Shown: positions 6,446-6,777 of the stretch, in pieces
How the letters are laid out: each line of letters begins with the position of its first letter
Numbering within the stretch: position 1 is the stretch's first letter
Origin: Rubrobacter sp.
GTDB lineage: Bacteria; Actinomycetota; Rubrobacteria; Rubrobacterales; Rubrobacteraceae
DNA: 6,777 nucleotides
NCBI GenBank assembly: GCA_013817025.1
Contig: JACDDK010000050.1
Coordinates: forward strand, 396 to 7,172
Reading direction: 5' to 3'
Notes under the pieces: model-generated
Seen by the model: only the letters and a program-made list of their open reading frames with translations
Told to the model about the DNA's origin: nothing
The model's database searches: none
Program-made: the position numbers and the translations under genes

Positions 6446-6777
6446 TAGGCCGTCCCCGAGGAGCCGAAGCCGCCCTCGTTGCGACCGTCGGCGCTCTCGT
6501 CCAGCAAGTCCACCTCGGAGAACACCGCACCGGCGGCGCGCACGAAGATCAGTTGCGCGATCCGCATCCCGGCCACGACCTCGAACGTTTCATCGCGGTC
6601 GTGGTTTATGAGTGGGACCCGGATCTCCCCCCGGTACCCCGAGTCTATGAGCCCCGGCGTGTTGACCAGCGAGACGCCATGCTTCACGGCCAACCCGCTG
6701 CGCGGCAGCACGAGCCCCGCGTATCCATCGGGGATGGCGACCGAGATACCGGTTCGCACCACCGCCCGTCCACCCGG
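6445..6777 (-). CDS. dut: Deoxyuridine 5'-triphosphate nucleotidohydrolase (dUTPase), 5' partial
   Basis: dUTPase hydrolyses dUTP to dUMP and diphosphate, keeping uracil out of DNA and feeding thymidylate synthesis; it acts in the cytoplasm as a homotrimer. About 110 C-terminal residues are visible, and the frame runs off the right edge. The GTG codons near 6757-6762 are internal, because the in-frame residues before them (PGGRA) fit the normal family sequence. Four of the five conserved motifs are present: PRSGLA (motif 2), GLIDSGYRGE (motif 3, with the uracil-site Asp and Tyr), GMRIAQLIF (motif 4) and GGFGSSG (motif 5, the flexible P-loop-like tail; more often GFGSTG). Motif 1 and roughly 35-45 residues lie outside. 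The sequence looks functional. Its TAG stop shares a base with the GTG start of the glycosyltransferase, so the housekeeping gene probably drives or shares transcription with the two genes after it. Confidence 0.96.
   Translation of the reverse strand, partial: PGGRAVVRTGISVAIPDGYAGLVLPRSGLAVKHGVSLVNTPGLIDSGYRGEIRVPLINHDRDETFEVVAGMRIAQLIFVRAAGAVFSEVDLLDESADGRNEGGFGSSGTA
6453..6457 (-). promoter_or_regulatory. Weak ribosome-binding site of the GT4 gene
   Basis: GGGGA on the - strand lies 7 nt before the GTG at 6445, within the end of dut. The match is poor and G-rich sequence is common here, so translation probably relies mainly on coupling through the TAGTG junction. Confidence 0.3.

Overview
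The window is gene-dense, high-GC bacterial DNA with essentially no intergenic space. Six protein genes fill it from edge to edge, and the two end genes run out of the window. The GC-rich third codon positions, GTG starts, ATGA-type overlaps and protein style suggest a high-GC actinobacterium, possibly a deep-branching one such as Rubrobacter. That assignment is inference from general character, because no taxonomic marker gene is present. I see no RNA gene, CRISPR array, insertion sequence, long repeat, promoter or hairpin terminator.

The left half (about 2-3496) reads on the + strand as one tightly packed unit. It starts with the C-terminal part of a large multi-pass membrane protein. The first visible residues resemble the tail of an alkaline-phosphatase-superfamily domain. 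Next comes a GT28-type glycosyltransferase related to the MGDG-synthase/processive diacylglycerol glucosyltransferase group, then an integral membrane protein of the UPF0104/lysylphosphatidylglycerol-synthase-TM family. Spacing is 1 bp (or 61 bp if a later start is used) and then a 4-bp ATGA overlap.

The right half (3423-6777) reads on the - strand as a second coupled unit: the C-terminal three-quarters of dUTPase (dut), a GT4 glycosyltransferase, and a 608-residue protein that fuses two complete short-chain dehydrogenase/reductase (SDR) domains. The junctions are TAGTG (1-bp overlap) and ATGA (4-bp overlap).

The two units converge and overlap tail to tail by 74 bp, so the last 24 codons of the membrane protein lie antisense to the last 24 codons of the SDR fusion. 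Apart from dut, the genes suggest assembly or modification of a membrane glycolipid or envelope glycan: two glycosyltransferases, two multi-pass membrane proteins and a double oxidoreductase. The substrates cannot be read from the sequence. The most distinctive item is the tandem SDR fusion, with both active sites intact and apparently different cofactor signatures. Next are the convergent coding overlap and a GT28 enzyme with altered donor-site motifs.
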